Shown in pieces: positions 25,993 to 35,303 of a DNA stretch of 64,000 nucleotides. The stretch lies in contig NZ_CANNCR010000013.1 of the NCBI RefSeq assembly GCF_947503125.1, positions 1-64,000 on the forward strand, written 5' to 3'. The number at the start of each line of letters is the position of its first letter. Position 1 is the first letter of the stretch. The translations under genes and the position numbers were made by a program. Origin of the DNA: an uncultured Metabacillus sp. GTDB taxonomy: Bacteria; Bacillota; Bacilli; Bacillales; Bacillaceae. Below the pieces are notes generated by a model. It was not told where the DNA came from. It did not search any database and saw nothing but the letters and a program-made list of their open reading frames with translations.

Positions 25993-26027
25993 GTTGTTTT
26001 ATTAAAAAGACGGTTATTTTTTATAAT
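25993..26027 (+). promoter_or_regulatory. araEGH promoter with candidate AraT direct repeats
   Basis: TATAAT (26022-26027) has a poor -35, as expected of an activated promoter. GTTGTTTT (25993-26000) and GTTATTTT (26013-26020) are direct repeats 20 bases apart, two helical turns, overlapping the -35 region, a layout typical of AraC-type activator sites. Inferred target of AraT. The rest of 25952-26095 is AT-rich with nothing else recognised. Confidence 0.4.
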
Positions 26028-26095
26028 GTTATATTTTTAGTACTAATTCCTTAATTGAATTGGCCATGTGAGAAATAAGAAAGGGGGACAACTAG

Positions 26096-27178
26096 ATGAA
26101 AAGGAAATCGTTTACACTTTTTCTTTTAATCGTACTGGTAGTTGCTTTGACCGGATGTGGCGTCAAAGAAACAAGTGGAGAGTCTAAAGGGTTTATCGGA
26201 ATATCAATGCCAACAAAATCATCAGAAAGATGGGTGAATGATGGCCAAAATATGAAAAAGCTTTTTGAGGAGCTGGGATATAAAACAGATTTACAATATG
26301 CAGAAGATATCATTGAAAACCAAACAGCACAAATTGAAAATATGATAACAAAAGGTGTTGATGTGTTAGTTATCGCACCAATTGATGACCGTTCAGGCTT
26401 AACCAGTGTCCTAGAGAGAGCACATAAACGAGGGATAAAGGTTATCTCATATGACCGTTTAATCCAGCATAGTAAATATGTCGATTACTATGCAACCTTT
26501 GATAACTTCAAGGTAGGGGTTTTACAAGGAACATATATTGAAGAAAAGTTAGGGCTGAAGGAAAAGGAAGGTCCGTTTAATATTGAGATATTTGCAGGAT
26601 CACCAGATGATAATAATGCTTACTTCTTTTTCGATGGGGCGATGTCAATCCTTGAGCCATATATTGAATCTGGAAAGCTAGTTGTTCGAAGCAACCAAAC
26701 AAAGTTTAACCAAGGTGCCACACTTAGATGGGATGGAGCCCTGGCACAATCAAGAATGGATAATCTCTTAAGCGCTTATTATTCCTCAGAGAGAGTGGAT
26801 GCTGTTCTTTCTCCATATGATGGGATAAGTATTGGAATCATTTCCTCATTAAGAGGTGTAGGTTATGGAAGTGAAGATAAACCGATGCCTGTCATCACAG
26901 GCCAGGATGCTGAGCTTGCTTCGATCAAATCGATTATTAATAAACGACAAACACAAACTGTATTTAAGGATACACGCGAGCTGGCTAAAAAGGCTGTTGA
27001 AATGGCGGATGCCTTATTAAATGGAGAAAAAGCTGAAGTTAATGATACGAAGACGTACAATAACGGCAAGAAAATCGTACCAGCCTTTTTATTGAATCCA
27101 GTTTCTGTTGATATAACAAACTATGAATCTGTCTTGGTTGACAGCGGTTACTATACGAAGGAACAGCTTGGACAATAA
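26096..27178 (+). CDS. araE: Sugar ABC transporter substrate-binding lipoprotein (AraE, ChvE-like)
   Basis: A 360-residue lipoprotein that should capture arabinose or related monosaccharides outside the membrane. Seen: signal peptide with lipobox LTGC (Cys21), then the ChvE/XylF-type fold with [61 protein letters not shown] and [25 protein letters not shown] precedes ATG 26096. It is followed by its ATPase and permease genes. The name follows Geobacillus araEGH and is not the Bacillus subtilis AraE proton symporter. Substrate is inferred from the neighbouring AraPST and ara genes. Confidence 0.9.
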   Translation: MKRKSFTLFLLIVLVVALTGCGVKETSGESKGFIGISMPTKSSERWVNDGQNMKKLFEELGYKTDLQYAEDIIENQTAQIENMITKGVDVLVIAPIDDRSGLTSVLERAHKRGIKVISYDRLIQHSKYVDYYATFDNFKVGVLQGTYIEEKLGLKEKEGPFNIEIFAGSPDDNNAYFFFDGAMSILEPYIESGKLVVRSNQTKFNQGATLRWDGALAQSRMDNLLSAYYSSERVDAVLSPYDGISIGIISSLRGVGYGSEDKPMPVITGQDAELASIKSIINKRQTQTVFKDTRELAKKAVEMADALLNGEKAEVNDTKTYNNGKKIVPAFLLNPVSVDITNYESVLVDSGYYTKEQLGQ

Positions 27179-27230
27179 TGATGGAATTTCTAAAATTCTA
27201 GTAAAAACGACGAATGTAGGTGTGTGAAAA

Positions 27231-28766
27231 ATGTCAAACATCATACTAGAAATGCGAAAGATAACGAAGGAATTTCCAGGTGTAAAAGCTCTTGAAAACG
27301 TTAACTTAAAGGTGAAAGAAGGAGAAATCCATGCCTTATGCGGTGAAAATGGGGCAGGAAAATCTACGCTAATGAAGGTGCTTAGCGGGGTATACCCATT
27401 TGGCTCCTATTCTGGAGACATTTTGTTTAATGGACAAGTTTGCAGCTTTAAGGATATTAAGCAAAGTGAAGAACTAGGGATTGTCATCATTCACCAGGAG
27501 CTTGCGCTTATACCGGAATTATCAATTGCTGAAAATATCTTTCTGGGCAACGAAATAGCAAACAATGGTGTTATCAATTGGAATCTAACCAAAATCAAGA
27601 CGAAAGAGCTGCTTCAAAAGGTAGGTCTTAATGAATCACCTAATACAAAGGTTGATGATATTGGTGTTGGAAAGCAGCAATTAGTCGAAATTGCTAAAGC
27701 GCTATCAAAAAAAGTTAAGCTTTTAATTTTAGATGAACCGACCGCTTCCTTAAATGAAGACGATAGTGAAAACTTATTAAATTTATTATTAGAATTTAAA
27801 AAACAAGGAATGTCTGCAATTATCATCTCTCATAAATTAAATGAGATAGAAAAAGTTGCCGATTCCATTACGATTTTACGAGATGGCCAAACAATCGAAA
27901 CGCTTGATATGAAAAAAGACAATGTAACAGAAGATCGCATTATTAAAGGGATGGTCGGAAGGGATCTGACAAACCGATATCCAGATCGAACACCTAATAT
28001 TGGCAAGACCTTCTTTGAGATAAAAAATTGGAATGTGTATCACCCATTGCATGCAGATCGCAAAGTAATTGATGATGTGAATCTTCATATCCGCAAAGGC
28101 GAAATTGTGGGGATTGCCGGTCTGATGGGTGCTGGCCGCACGGAGCTGGCGATGAGTATTTTTGGAAAATCCTATGGCAAAAAAATAAGCGGACAAATCA
28201 TTAAAGATGGACAAGAGGTTCAATTTACAGATGTCAAAACAGCAATTGACCATGGTATGGCCTATGTATCTGAGGACAGAAAAGGAAACGGTCTCATTTT
28301 AATGGATGACATTAAACAAAATATTACGCTGGCAAGCCTTGAAAAAATATCAAAGCAAGCGATATTGGATAAAAACAAAGAAATAATCGTAGCGGAAGAA
28401 TACCGGAAAAAATTAAGAATTAAAACACCTAGCATCTTTCAAAAAGCAGGCAATTTAAGCGGCGGAAATCAACAAAAAATTGTTTTAAGCAAATGGATTT
28501 TCTCAGAGCCTGATATTTTAATTCTTGATGAGCCGACCCGCGGGATAGATGTTGGGGCAAAATATGAAATTTACTCGATTATTAATGACCTAGCGATGGA
28601 TGGTAAAGGCATCCTTATTATTTCTTCAGAGCTTCCAGAGCTGCTTGGAATGTGTGACCGTATTTATGTTATGAATGAAGGCAGCATCACTGGTGAGGTA
28701 ACAAGGGAAGAAGCGAATCAAGAAAAACTAATGACGTACATGACCAAAAGTAAGGTAAGGAGGTAG
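27231..28766 (+). CDS. araG: Sugar ABC transporter ATPase with two nucleotide-binding domains (AraG)
   Basis: A 511-residue tandem ATPase of the CUT2 (ribose/xylose/arabinose) class. Seen: first domain Walker [10 protein letters not shown] (residues 38-46), Walker [14 protein letters not shown] and signature-like [13 protein letters not shown]; second domain with the degenerate Walker [11 protein letters not shown], signature [14 protein letters not shown] and Walker [18 protein letters not shown] degenerate second P-loop is normal in this family. It lies 52 bases after the binding protein gene and six bases before the permease gene, so it belongs to one operon. Confidence 0.95.
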   Translation: MSNIILEMRKITKEFPGVKALENVNLKVKEGEIHALCGENGAGKSTLMKVLSGVYPFGSYSGDILFNGQVCSFKDIKQSEELGIVIIHQELALIPELSIAENIFLGNEIANNGVINWNLTKIKTKELLQKVGLNESPNTKVDDIGVGKQQLVEIAKALSKKVKLLILDEPTASLNEDDSENLLNLLLEFKKQGMSAIIISHKLNEIEKVADSITILRDGQTIETLDMKKDNVTEDRIIKGMVGRDLTNRYPDRTPNIGKTFFEIKNWNVYHPLHADRKVIDDVNLHIRKGEIVGIAGLMGAGRTELAMSIFGKSYGKKISGQIIKDGQEVQFTDVKTAIDHGMAYVSEDRKGNGLILMDDIKQNITLASLEKISKQAILDKNKEIIVAEEYRKKLRIKTPSIFQKAGNLSGGNQQKIVLSKWIFSEPDILILDEPTRGIDVGAKYEIYSIINDLAMDGKGILIISSELPELLGMCDRIYVMNEGSITGEVTREEANQEKLMTYMTKSKVRR

Positions 28767-28772
28767 TTCATT

Positions 28773-29978
28773 ATGCAAACACAGATACAAAACAATCAAA
28801 CAACCTTGAAAAAAGAATCAGCATTCAAATCAATGATACAAAATAATATGCGGCAATATAGCATGGTCATTGCTCTGATCTTTATTATGGTGCTGTTTCA
28901 AATTTTAACAAATGGTCTGTTATTACAACCTTTAAATATTACAAATCTTATTTTGCAAAATAGTTATATCCTTGTTTTAGCAATAGGAATGGTATTAGTT
29001 ATTATTACCGGCCATATTGATCTGTCTATTGGTTCGGTGGCAGCATTTGTTGGAGCGATCTCGGCAATCCTGATGGTAAACTATGAAATGCCAACATTCT
29101 TAGCTGTTATTATCTCGTTATTAGTAGGTGCCATTATCGGAGCTTGGCAGGGATTTTGGGTTGCATATGTAAAAATTCCGGCGTTTATCGTAACCTTAGC
29201 AGGAATGCTTTTATTTAGAGGATTAACAATGATCGTACTAGAGGGGAAATCAATTGCGCCATTCCCTGAATCATTCCAAAAAATAAGCTCAGGTTTTATC
29301 CCTGATGTATCGAGCGGCGGATCCCTTCATCTATTAACGATGATCATTGGCCTTGTTTTATCGGTTATTATTATTTTCACGCAGGTGAAAAATAGACGCT
29401 CACAGCTAAAATACAACTTTGATGTTGAATCAAACGGCATGTTTATTATAAAACTAATCGGCATGATCGCGTTGCTGAATATCTTTACGTATGTGTTGGC
29501 TTCATATGAAGGAATTCCGAATATTTTAATCATCCTTGCAGTATTGATTGTGATTTATACTTTTGTAACAAATAAAACAAAAGCAGGCCGCCATGTGTAT
29601 GCGATTGGTGGTAATGAAAAAGCAGCACAATTATCTGGGATCAAAACAAAACGCATGACCTTTTGGGTCTTTGTCAATATGGGAGTTCTCTCGGCATTAT
29701 CAGGCTTGTTATTTGCAGCGCGTTTAAATGCAGCAACACCTAAGGCTGGTAATCTGTTTGAATTAGATGCGATTGCCGCTTGCTTTATCGGGGGTGCCTC
29801 TGCATATGGCGGTATCGGTACTGTTCCTGGAGCAATCATCGGCGGCCTAGTAATGGGGATCATGAATAACGGTATGTCCCTGCTAGGATTAGGTATCGAC
29901 TGGCAGCAAGGAATTAAAGGGCTGGTATTATTAGCAGCTGTTGCCTTTGATATTTATAATAAAAACAAAGCTTCATAA
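28773..29978 (+). CDS. araH: Sugar ABC transporter permease (AraH, XylH-like)
   Basis: A 401-residue integral membrane permease of the CUT2 class with about ten hydrophobic segments. Seen: the family motifs GHIDLSIGSVAAFVGAI (about 74-90), PAFIVTLAGMLLFRGL (about 132-147), the cytoplasmic coupling segment GGNEKAAQLSGI (about 277-288), and the C-terminal FIGGASAYGGIGTVPGAIIGG. RBS AAGGAGG overlaps the end of the ATPase gene. It completes the AraEGH importer for a monosaccharide, inferred to be arabinose. Confidence 0.94.
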   Translation: MQTQIQNNQTTLKKESAFKSMIQNNMRQYSMVIALIFIMVLFQILTNGLLLQPLNITNLILQNSYILVLAIGMVLVIITGHIDLSIGSVAAFVGAISAILMVNYEMPTFLAVIISLLVGAIIGAWQGFWVAYVKIPAFIVTLAGMLLFRGLTMIVLEGKSIAPFPESFQKISSGFIPDVSSGGSLHLLTMIIGLVLSVIIIFTQVKNRRSQLKYNFDVESNGMFIIKLIGMIALLNIFTYVLASYEGIPNILIILAVLIVIYTFVTNKTKAGRHVYAIGGNEKAAQLSGIKTKRMTFWVFVNMGVLSALSGLLFAARLNAATPKAGNLFELDAIAACFIGGASAYGGIGTVPGAIIGGLVMGIMNNGMSLLGLGIDWQQGIKGLVLLAAVAFDIYNKNKAS

Positions 29979-29991
29979 TACGTTAATAAGC

Positions 29992-30026
29992 AGGGCTGAC
30001 GACATTCATTCGTCAGCTCTGTCCCC
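29992..30026 (+). terminator. Hairpin at the end of araEGH
   Basis: GGGCTGACGA (29993-30002) pairs with TCGTCAGCTC (30010-30019) across seven bases. The following CTGTCCCCGTTT is only partly T-rich, so termination may be modest. Confidence 0.55.
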
Positions 30027-30046
30027 GTTTAAAACATTGATTCTTT

Positions 30047-30304
30047 TTATTGTTGGTTTTTTAATTGCTGCTCAGCCATCTTCACCATTTCTCTAACCAC
30101 ATTTCCGCCGAGGTTTCCGCCAATTTTCCCTGCTTCTCTGGAGGTTAAGCCTCCGTTATAGCCATCCTGCAGGGGAACACCTACTTCTTTGGCCACTTCA
30201 AACTTTGCATCCTCAGGTCTTTCAGTGTTAGCGACTTTTGCCTTTAATTGATCGACCCCTTCTCTTGCTTCAGGTACAAGTATATTATTTCTTCTTCTTT
30301 CCAT
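30047..30304 (-). CDS. Alpha/beta-type small acid-soluble spore protein
   Basis: An 85-residue DNA-binding spore protein. Known: these proteins coat and protect spore DNA and are degraded by the GPR protease on germination. Seen: the protease site region KFEVAKEVGV (usually KFEIA), PLQDGYNGGLTSREAGKIGGNLGGNVV, and the C-terminal helix VKMAEQQL, all diagnostic. The N-terminal half is longer than in the smallest members and rich in charged residues. AAGGAGGGATGG precedes the start. A clear sigma-G promoter could not be pinned down. The gene is monocistronic and shows that the host makes endospores. Confidence 0.95.
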   Translation of the reverse strand: MERRRNNILVPEAREGVDQLKAKVANTERPEDAKFEVAKEVGVPLQDGYNGGLTSREAGKIGGNLGGNVVREMVKMAEQQLKNQQ

Positions 30305-30441
30305 GAAACCATCCCTCCTTACCCTTAGTTTATCTGTTACATGCAGGTTTTATCCTGATCGAAGCTGCGCTTTATGAACTGTTTTACAGCACATGTTTTT
30401 TTATGTAAAAGAAACAATATAAGAAAGTGAGGAGGTAAAAC

Positions 30442-30672
30442 ATGAAGAATTGTCACGAATTTTTAAAAAGCAAAAGCTGGCTTGATACCGATCTGGATGG
30501 TAGATTTATCAATATTGATCATCCTTATGCAATCCTGATTTCAGATACGGAAGGACAAATTACGTTAAGAGGAAATACAGGCTTTGACAATGGTCAAAAT
30601 GGAGAAGAGATATTTAGCTTTACATCTGTAAAAGAACTTCAGGAATGGTTTGAAAACAATATTGGTGAGTAA
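30442..30672 (+). CDS. Small hypothetical protein
   Basis: A 76-residue acidic, soluble protein that I do not recognise. Seen: no signal peptide or membrane segment; a short strand-rich middle (HPYAILISDTEGQITLRGNTG) and a C-terminal helix (SVKELQEWFENNIG). The strong RBS GTGAGGAGG nine bases before ATG supports it as a real gene. It is divergent from the spore protein gene, with 137 bases between the two starts, and is followed by an alanyl-tRNA-editing pseudogene. Function unknown. Confidence 0.65.
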   Translation: MKNCHEFLKSKSWLDTDLDGRFINIDHPYAILISDTEGQITLRGNTGFDNGQNGEEIFSFTSVKELQEWFENNIGE

Positions 30673-30717
30673 ACCATGAGAGCCATTGTGCTATAGTAAA
30701 GTTAAAAATGATGTAGG

Positions 30718-30966
30718 ATGATCACAACAAAAAATAACGAGAATGTTGTCTTATTTGTTACAGAAAATGAAAGCAAATTAGTACTTGTATGTTCAAGTGG
30801 TTAAACATTAAAAATGAACCAAATAGTCAAAAAGGTTCTGCCAATGATCAATGGGAAAGGAGGAGGAAACGAATCCTTTGCCCAAGGCGGAGGTGATAAA
30901 ATCGTTACTGGAGAGCATTTGCTGAAGGAGTTAGAAAGGAAATTAAAACATGAGTTGATGGAATAA
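30718..30966 (+). pseudogene. Remnant of a DHHA1-domain alanyl-tRNA editing protein (AlaX-like)
   Basis: Reading from ATG 30718, the frame gives 28 residues (ENVVLFVTENESKLVLVCSSG), a TAA, and then continues in the same frame for about 50 residues to 30966, including VLPMINGKGGGNESFAQGGG. GKGGG...QGGG is the signature of the C-terminal DHHA1 domain shared by AlaX-type editing proteins and alanyl-tRNA synthetase. The N-terminal editing domain is missing and one in-frame stop remains, so this is a broken fragment. The ribosome-binding-like GGAAAGGAGGAGG within it is just coding sequence. Confidence 0.8.
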
Positions 30967-31011
30967 TAGAACAAACATCTTTTTTACCATTCAATTGAAA
31001 GACCATTTTAA

Positions 31012-31056
31012 ATTTGTATGTACATAGTGTATAATAAATATAGTTGTACGAATAAG
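31012..31056 (+). promoter_or_regulatory. AraR boxes and -10 element at the araR promoter
   Basis: ATTTGTATGTACATAG (31012-31027) and TAGTTGTACGAATAAG (31041-31056) match the AraR operator, flanking TATAAT (31030-31035). This points to autoregulation of araR. Confidence 0.75.
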
Positions 31057-31093
31057 TTGAATTAGTAACATACAAGCTGAAAGTGGTGACATA

Positions 31094-32233
31094 ATGGCTC
31101 AACAAACAAAAGCCAGTATGGTGAAACAAAAAATTAAAGACTGGATTACCGAAGGAACCGTATCGCCAGGTGAAAAAATTTATTCGGAAAATGAGCTGGT
31201 GAAATTGTTTCAGGTTAGCAGGCATACTGTTCGCCAAGCTGTCGGCGATCTAGTTCATGAAGGCTGGTTATATCGAGAGCAAGGAGCAGGTACGTTTGTA
31301 GCGAATAGACCGAATCAAGCTCAAATGAATCCAATGCGCTCAGCGGGAAAAAATATAGGGGTCATAACAACTTATATTTCAGATTATATTTTCCCCTCGA
31401 TTATAAAGGGAATTGAATCATATTTATCCTCACACGGTTATTCTTTGACATTTGCTTGTACTGATAATGATCCCGAAAAAGAAAAGCAATGCTTGGAGGC
31501 GATGTTGAATCGCAATATCGATGGGCTAATCGTAGAGCCTACGAGAAGCAGCAGTTACAATCCAAATCTTCATTACTACTTGGAAATGGAACAAAATAAA
31601 ATTCCATATTTAATGATAAATCAATATTATCCACAATTAAATCCGCCAAACATTATTTTAAATGATGAAAAAGGAGGGTTTATTGCAACTGATCATTTAA
31701 TTAAGCTAGGCCATAAAAAAATTATTGGTTTGTTTAAAAGGGATGATATCCAAGGGTTAAACCGGATGCAAGGCTTTATCAGGGCTTTTAGGGAAAATCA
31801 GATCCCCTTTTTCCCTGAAATGATCGTAACGTTTACAACTGAGGAAAAAGAGACTGGATTACTGCACAAGTTAAAACATCTTCTAATGTCAAAAGATGAT
31901 AGACCAACAGGAATTATTTGCTATAATGATGAAATTGCAATCAATGTCTTAAATGTATTAAGAGAGCTTGAGATTAAGGTACCTGAAGATCTTTCCATTG
32001 TTGGTTACGATGATTCCTATTTAGCAGAGGCTTCAGAAATTAAGATTACTTCTGTTACACACCCTAAAATGGAAATGGGAGTTGAAGCGGCTAAATGGAT
32101 TGTTGCTGCCGTGGAAAATAGCGACAATAAATTAGTTGAAAACAGGCAGAAGATTTATGAACCTGAGTTAGTTATTAGAAACTCTACAAGTTCACTGAAA
32201 GAAATTCATCCAATGATCAACCAAGAGATTTAA
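31094..32233 (+). CDS. araR: Arabinose-responsive transcriptional repressor AraR (GntR/LacI chimera)
   Basis: A 379-residue repressor. Seen: an N-terminal GntR-type winged helix (residues 5-75; YSENELVKLFQVSRHTVRQAVGDLVHEGWLYREQGAGTF as consecutive motif blocks) fused to a LacI-type sugar-binding domain with IGVITTYISDYIFPSIIKGIE, IDGLIVEPT, HLIKLGHKKIIGLF and SIVGYDDSYLAEA. This chimera is diagnostic of AraR. Known: arabinose releases AraR from its operators. Matching operators are seen before araP, araR itself and araB in this window. ATG 31094 follows AAAGTGGTGAC. Confidence 0.95.
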   Translation: MAQQTKASMVKQKIKDWITEGTVSPGEKIYSENELVKLFQVSRHTVRQAVGDLVHEGWLYREQGAGTFVANRPNQAQMNPMRSAGKNIGVITTYISDYIFPSIIKGIESYLSSHGYSLTFACTDNDPEKEKQCLEAMLNRNIDGLIVEPTRSSSYNPNLHYYLEMEQNKIPYLMINQYYPQLNPPNIILNDEKGGFIATDHLIKLGHKKIIGLFKRDDIQGLNRMQGFIRAFRENQIPFFPEMIVTFTTEEKETGLLHKLKHLLMSKDDRPTGIICYNDEIAINVLNVLRELEIKVPEDLSIVGYDDSYLAEASEIKITSVTHPKMEMGVEAAKWIVAAVENSDNKLVENRQKIYEPELVIRNSTSSLKEIHPMINQEI

Positions 32234-32275
32234 TTTTTCATTCACATTTGTTTAGAGGGTGACCCGAATCATGGT

Positions 32276-32307
32276 CTACCACTTTACACTAGTGAGTAAA
32301 GTGGTAG
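32276..32307. promoter_or_regulatory. Twelve-base-pair perfect inverted repeat between araR and egsA
   Basis: CTACCACTTTAC (32276-32287) and GTAAAGTGGTAG (32296-32307) form a perfect 12-base stem around the loop ACTAGTGA. No T-run follows, so it is either a transcript-stabilising hairpin between araR and egsA or an operator for the egsA transcript. Confidence 0.45.
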
Positions 32308-32366
32308 GAAGTTTAGGTAGTTTAAAAGTTTTCTAGATAGTACTTTAATAGTAGGAGGACGTATCA

Positions 32367-33593
32367 ATGATCGCTTTAAATGAATTATTAAACCTATCCA
32401 AAGCATGTACCTGTGGAAACCAGCACTTTTCGATTTCGATTGATGAAATTGTCATCAGCCAAAATGCATTAGATGATGTGGTTGCATATTTGCAGAAAAA
32501 ATCATTTAAAAAGGCAGCCATCATCGCTGACCAAACTACCTATGATATCGCTGGTAAAAGATTGTCAGCCCTCATAGAAGAAGAAAAGATTAACTATGAG
32601 GTTGTGATTATTCAGCCTAATGAACAAAATGATGTTGTGGCAGATGAAGCAGCGTTAATAGAGGCTATGTTAGGGATTTCGCAAGATGCGGAAGTGGCTA
32701 TTGCGGTAGGTTCTGGCACCATTCATGATATTACGAGATTTGCAAGCTTTAAGATGGGTAAACCGTTTATTTCCATTCCGACTGCACCATCTGTTGATGG
32801 ATTTAATTCAATGGGAGCCCCTGTTGTTATTAAAGGAGTAAAAACAACCTTTCAAATGCAGTCGCCTATTGCTTTATTTGCTGACATTGGGATTTTGCAA
32901 AGTGCGCCGCGAGAAATGATTGCTGCTGGCTTTGGGGATATGATCGGCAAATATACATCATTAGCAGATTGGAAGTTTTCTCATCTTATTGCAGGTGAAC
33001 CGTATTGTCCGCTTTCTGCGAAACTAACTGAAGAAGCATTGGAAAATTGCGTGAAGCATGTTGAGCAAATTTCTGAAGTGGATGAGGAAGGAATAAAAAT
33101 CTTAATTGAAGCCCTTATTCAATCTGGACTAGCTATGCTCTTAGTTGGCCATTCTTCACCAGCTTCGGGAGGGGAGCATCATTTATCACATTATTGGGAA
33201 ATGGAGTTCCTAAAGCAAAACAAATCGCAAGTACTGCACGGGGCTAAGGTTGGTGTTTCCGCACAATTAATTTTAGATTTATATAAAAATGATGTGTTAA
33301 AGCTTGTTTCAAATTCAGCACAATTAGAGGAGCTAAGAGGGGAATCAAAGGAAAAACTTGACATGGTGATTCAGCAGCAGCATGCAGTCCTTGAAGTATT
33401 ACATTCACTGCCAGAGGCAAAAGTTCTTTCTGGCTTGTTGCAAAAATTAGGGGGCCCTCTCCGTCCGACCCATCTTGGAATTCCTTCTGACCTTGTACGG
33501 AACAGCTTAAATGAAGCACACCTATTAAGGAAAAATCGTTATACGATGCTGGCCTTCTGGAATGAACATGTAGGGAATCATCATTATGCTTAA
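32367..33593 (+). CDS. egsA: Glycerol-1-phosphate dehydrogenase (AraM/EgsA)
   Basis: A 408-residue cytosolic enzyme of the iron-alcohol-dehydrogenase/dehydroquinate-synthase superfamily. Known: Bacillus subtilis AraM (EgsA) reduces dihydroxyacetone phosphate to sn-glycerol-1-phosphate with NADH, feeding heptaprenylglyceryl phosphate synthesis, and its gene lies in the ara operon. Seen: the NAD-binding GSGTIHDITRFAS (about 116-128), PTAPSVDGFNSMGAP, the metal ligands in AAGFGDMIGKYTSLADW (about 190-206), and the HSSPASGGEHHLSHYWEM segment. RBS TAGGAGGA precedes ATG 32367. It overlaps the HAD gene by eight bases. Confidence 0.92.
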   Translation: MIALNELLNLSKACTCGNQHFSISIDEIVISQNALDDVVAYLQKKSFKKAAIIADQTTYDIAGKRLSALIEEEKINYEVVIIQPNEQNDVVADEAALIEAMLGISQDAEVAIAVGSGTIHDITRFASFKMGKPFISIPTAPSVDGFNSMGAPVVIKGVKTTFQMQSPIALFADIGILQSAPREMIAAGFGDMIGKYTSLADWKFSHLIAGEPYCPLSAKLTEEALENCVKHVEQISEVDEEGIKILIEALIQSGLAMLLVGHSSPASGGEHHLSHYWEMEFLKQNKSQVLHGAKVGVSAQLILDLYKNDVLKLVSNSAQLEELRGESKEKLDMVIQQQHAVLEVLHSLPEAKVLSGLLQKLGGPLRPTHLGIPSDLVRNSLNEAHLLRKNRYTMLAFWNEHVGNHHYA

Positions 33594-34284
33594 GTTTAAT
33601 GAAATCGAGGCTGTTTTTTTTGACTTAGATGACACATTATATGATCAATTAACACCTTTCGGGCTTGCATTGGAATTTTGTAAAGTCGAGGCATCAACCC
33701 TGAATATCGAGGAGTTATTTAAGAGAGTGCGATATTTTAGTGATGTTCTTTGGAAGCTTCACACGAAAGGGCAAATGAGCTTAGAAGCATTAAGAGTTGA
33801 GAGATTAACAAATGCTTTTAAAGATTTTGACCTTAATATAACAAAGGAACAAGCATTGGCGATACAGGAACGTTATGAATATGAGCAGCAACAGATACAA
33901 GCTTTTCCTGGAATTATAGAAATAATAAAAGATTTACAGAAAAACAAATCGGTTGTCGGCATATTAACAAACGGTCCTGTACATCATCAAATGAATAAAA
34001 TTATTGCACTTAAACTTGATCAGGTAATACCAAAGGAGTTGATTTTTATCTCTGATGGTATTGGAATCGCAAAGCCTGATAAGAGAATTTTTGAATATGT
34101 GCAAAGGCAGATTAAGATTAAGCCTGATAAATGCTGCTATATAGGGGATACGTGGGAGAATGATATTGCGCCATCGATTGAGGCGGGATGGAATTGTATT
34201 TGGTTTAATCACCGCAATCGAGAGCCGCAATCCATTCATACCCCAAATAAAATCATTACTGATTACATTGGAGTTTTTTCATAA
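33586..34284 (+). CDS. HAD-superfamily phosphatase (YfnB/YjjG type)
   Basis: A 232-residue cytosolic hydrolase. Seen: HAD motif I FFDLDDTLYD (about 11-20), motif II TNGP (about 128-131), motif III lysine in GIAKPDKRIF (about 163), and motif IV GDTWENDI (about 187-194). The layout matches subfamily IA YjjG/YfnB phosphatases, which act on nucleotides or sugar phosphates. It overlaps egsA, so the two are co-translated. In Bacillus subtilis the ara operon also has a HAD phosphatase (AraL), but that belongs to a different (NagD) branch, so this is an analogue at most. Substrate unknown. Confidence 0.85.
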   Translation: MLKFNEIEAVFFDLDDTLYDQLTPFGLALEFCKVEASTLNIEELFKRVRYFSDVLWKLHTKGQMSLEALRVERLTNAFKDFDLNITKEQALAIQERYEYEQQQIQAFPGIIEIIKDLQKNKSVVGILTNGPVHHQMNKIIALKLDQVIPKELIFISDGIGIAKPDKRIFEYVQRQIKIKPDKCCYIGDTWENDIAPSIEAGWNCIWFNHRNREPQSIHTPNKIITDYIGVFS

Positions 34285-34294
34285 AGGGAAGGAT

Positions 34295-34382
34295 AAAAAG
34301 AGACTGCTTCAATATTGTTAGAAACTCCTCAATACAATGAATACAGAGGGGGTTTTTAACATTTGATCCAGCCTCTTTTTAC
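34295..34382. terminator. Convergent terminator between the HAD and ArsR-type genes
   Basis: AAAAAGAGACTG (34295-34306) pairs with CAGCCTCTTTTT (34369-34380) with inner arms around CTCCTC and GAGGGG. It can act in both directions. Confidence 0.65.
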
Positions 34383-34400
34383 TCTTAACGGAATGATTGA

Positions 34401-35303
34401 TCATAAATAATATAATTTAAATATGATGTCCTGGTCATGGTTTCCAAATTTCTTTCCAAAAATGGTGGCTCCGCCAACGTGTTTTGCATCTTCTTTAACT
34501 TCGACCCGAAACGTCCAGCGATCACAGGTTGTATCTAAATCCTCAACTGATAGATCTGATAATGGATCTCCATCAATATAAGTGCCATGGCTTGTAATCC
34601 TTATTGTTTTCAGCAAGCCGTATTGGTTAATATTATTTGGCCACCAATCAGGAGTAAACTTTCCTCTCGTATCGGCAAAATCACCAGGGCTTTGCCATGT
34701 GCCCAATTCGATCCCGTTTAGTGAAAAGGTAATATCTGATGGCCAAACATCGTTTGAGAATGGGAATTCAGAAGAAATTTCTAGGCTGATTTCAAACTGT
34801 TGTAATTTTTCGTCGATTTTTAAGAAGTTAGGGATATTATATTGAACAAACCCTTGGGTAAACCATAATATTTCTGCATCCACCCTTTTAGGATCCATGA
34901 AGTATTTCGGTTCATCAACTCTTCCGATAAACTCCTTATCGGTGGCAAGACCGCAGGTTGGTTTTAACTCATAATCTGTGTAATGGCCGATCGGCACGGA
35001 TGTTTCATAGGAAGCAAAAGAATGAAAGATTTTTTTAGGAAAATTGATTTCAATATGATCGACTTTTAAGATAGAAACTTTTTGAAGGCCTGATTTTCCA
35101 GGGACTTTCTCCGTTTTAATAATTCCTGCATTTTCTAACTTTTTAATGTGCTTTGTCACAATCGGACTGCTTATTCCAAGTTCCTCAGCTAATTCCTTGA
35201 CGTTCATTTTATTTTTTGAAAGCAACTGAATAATCTTAATCCGAACCTCACTAGCCAATGCCTCATACACGACGATAGAGGACTTGTCTATTTCAAGCTG
35301 CAT
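34401..35303 (-). CDS. ArsR-type regulator with a large beta-rich C-terminal domain
   Basis: A 300-residue protein. Seen: residues 8-80 are an ArsR-like winged helix (VYEALASEVRIKIIQLL, VKELAEELGISSPIVTKHI, LENAGIIKTEKVPGKSG). The remaining 220 residues are strand-rich, with many aromatic residues, several tryptophans (for example WFTQGF, TPDWWPNNI), a short CG pair at PTCGL, and no known sensor motif I recognise; it could be a jelly-roll or carbohydrate-binding-like fold. The start codon of the long frame is TTG 35321, but GAAGGG selects ATG 35303. It is divergent from abnEFJ, so a local regulator of arabino-oligosaccharide uptake is inferred. Function otherwise unknown. Confidence 0.7.
   Translation of the reverse strand: MQLEIDKSSIVVYEALASEVRIKIIQLLSKNKMNVKELAEELGISSPIVTKHIKKLENAGIIKTEKVPGKSGLQKVSILKVDHIEINFPKKIFHSFASYETSVPIGHYTDYELKPTCGLATDKEFIGRVDEPKYFMDPKRVDAEILWFTQGFVQYNIPNFLKIDEKLQQFEISLEISSEFPFSNDVWPSDITFSLNGIELGTWQSPGDFADTRGKFTPDWWPNNINQYGLLKTIRITSHGTYIDGDPLSDLSVEDLDTTCDRWTFRVEVKEDAKHVGGATIFGKKFGNHDQDIIFKLYYL

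Noticed and set aside
30047-30304. Opposite-strand and alternative-frame open frames across real genes, for example within 46639-47727 on the minus strand
   Set aside because: They lack ribosome binding sites, overlap strongly supported genes over their whole length and have no recognisable domains.
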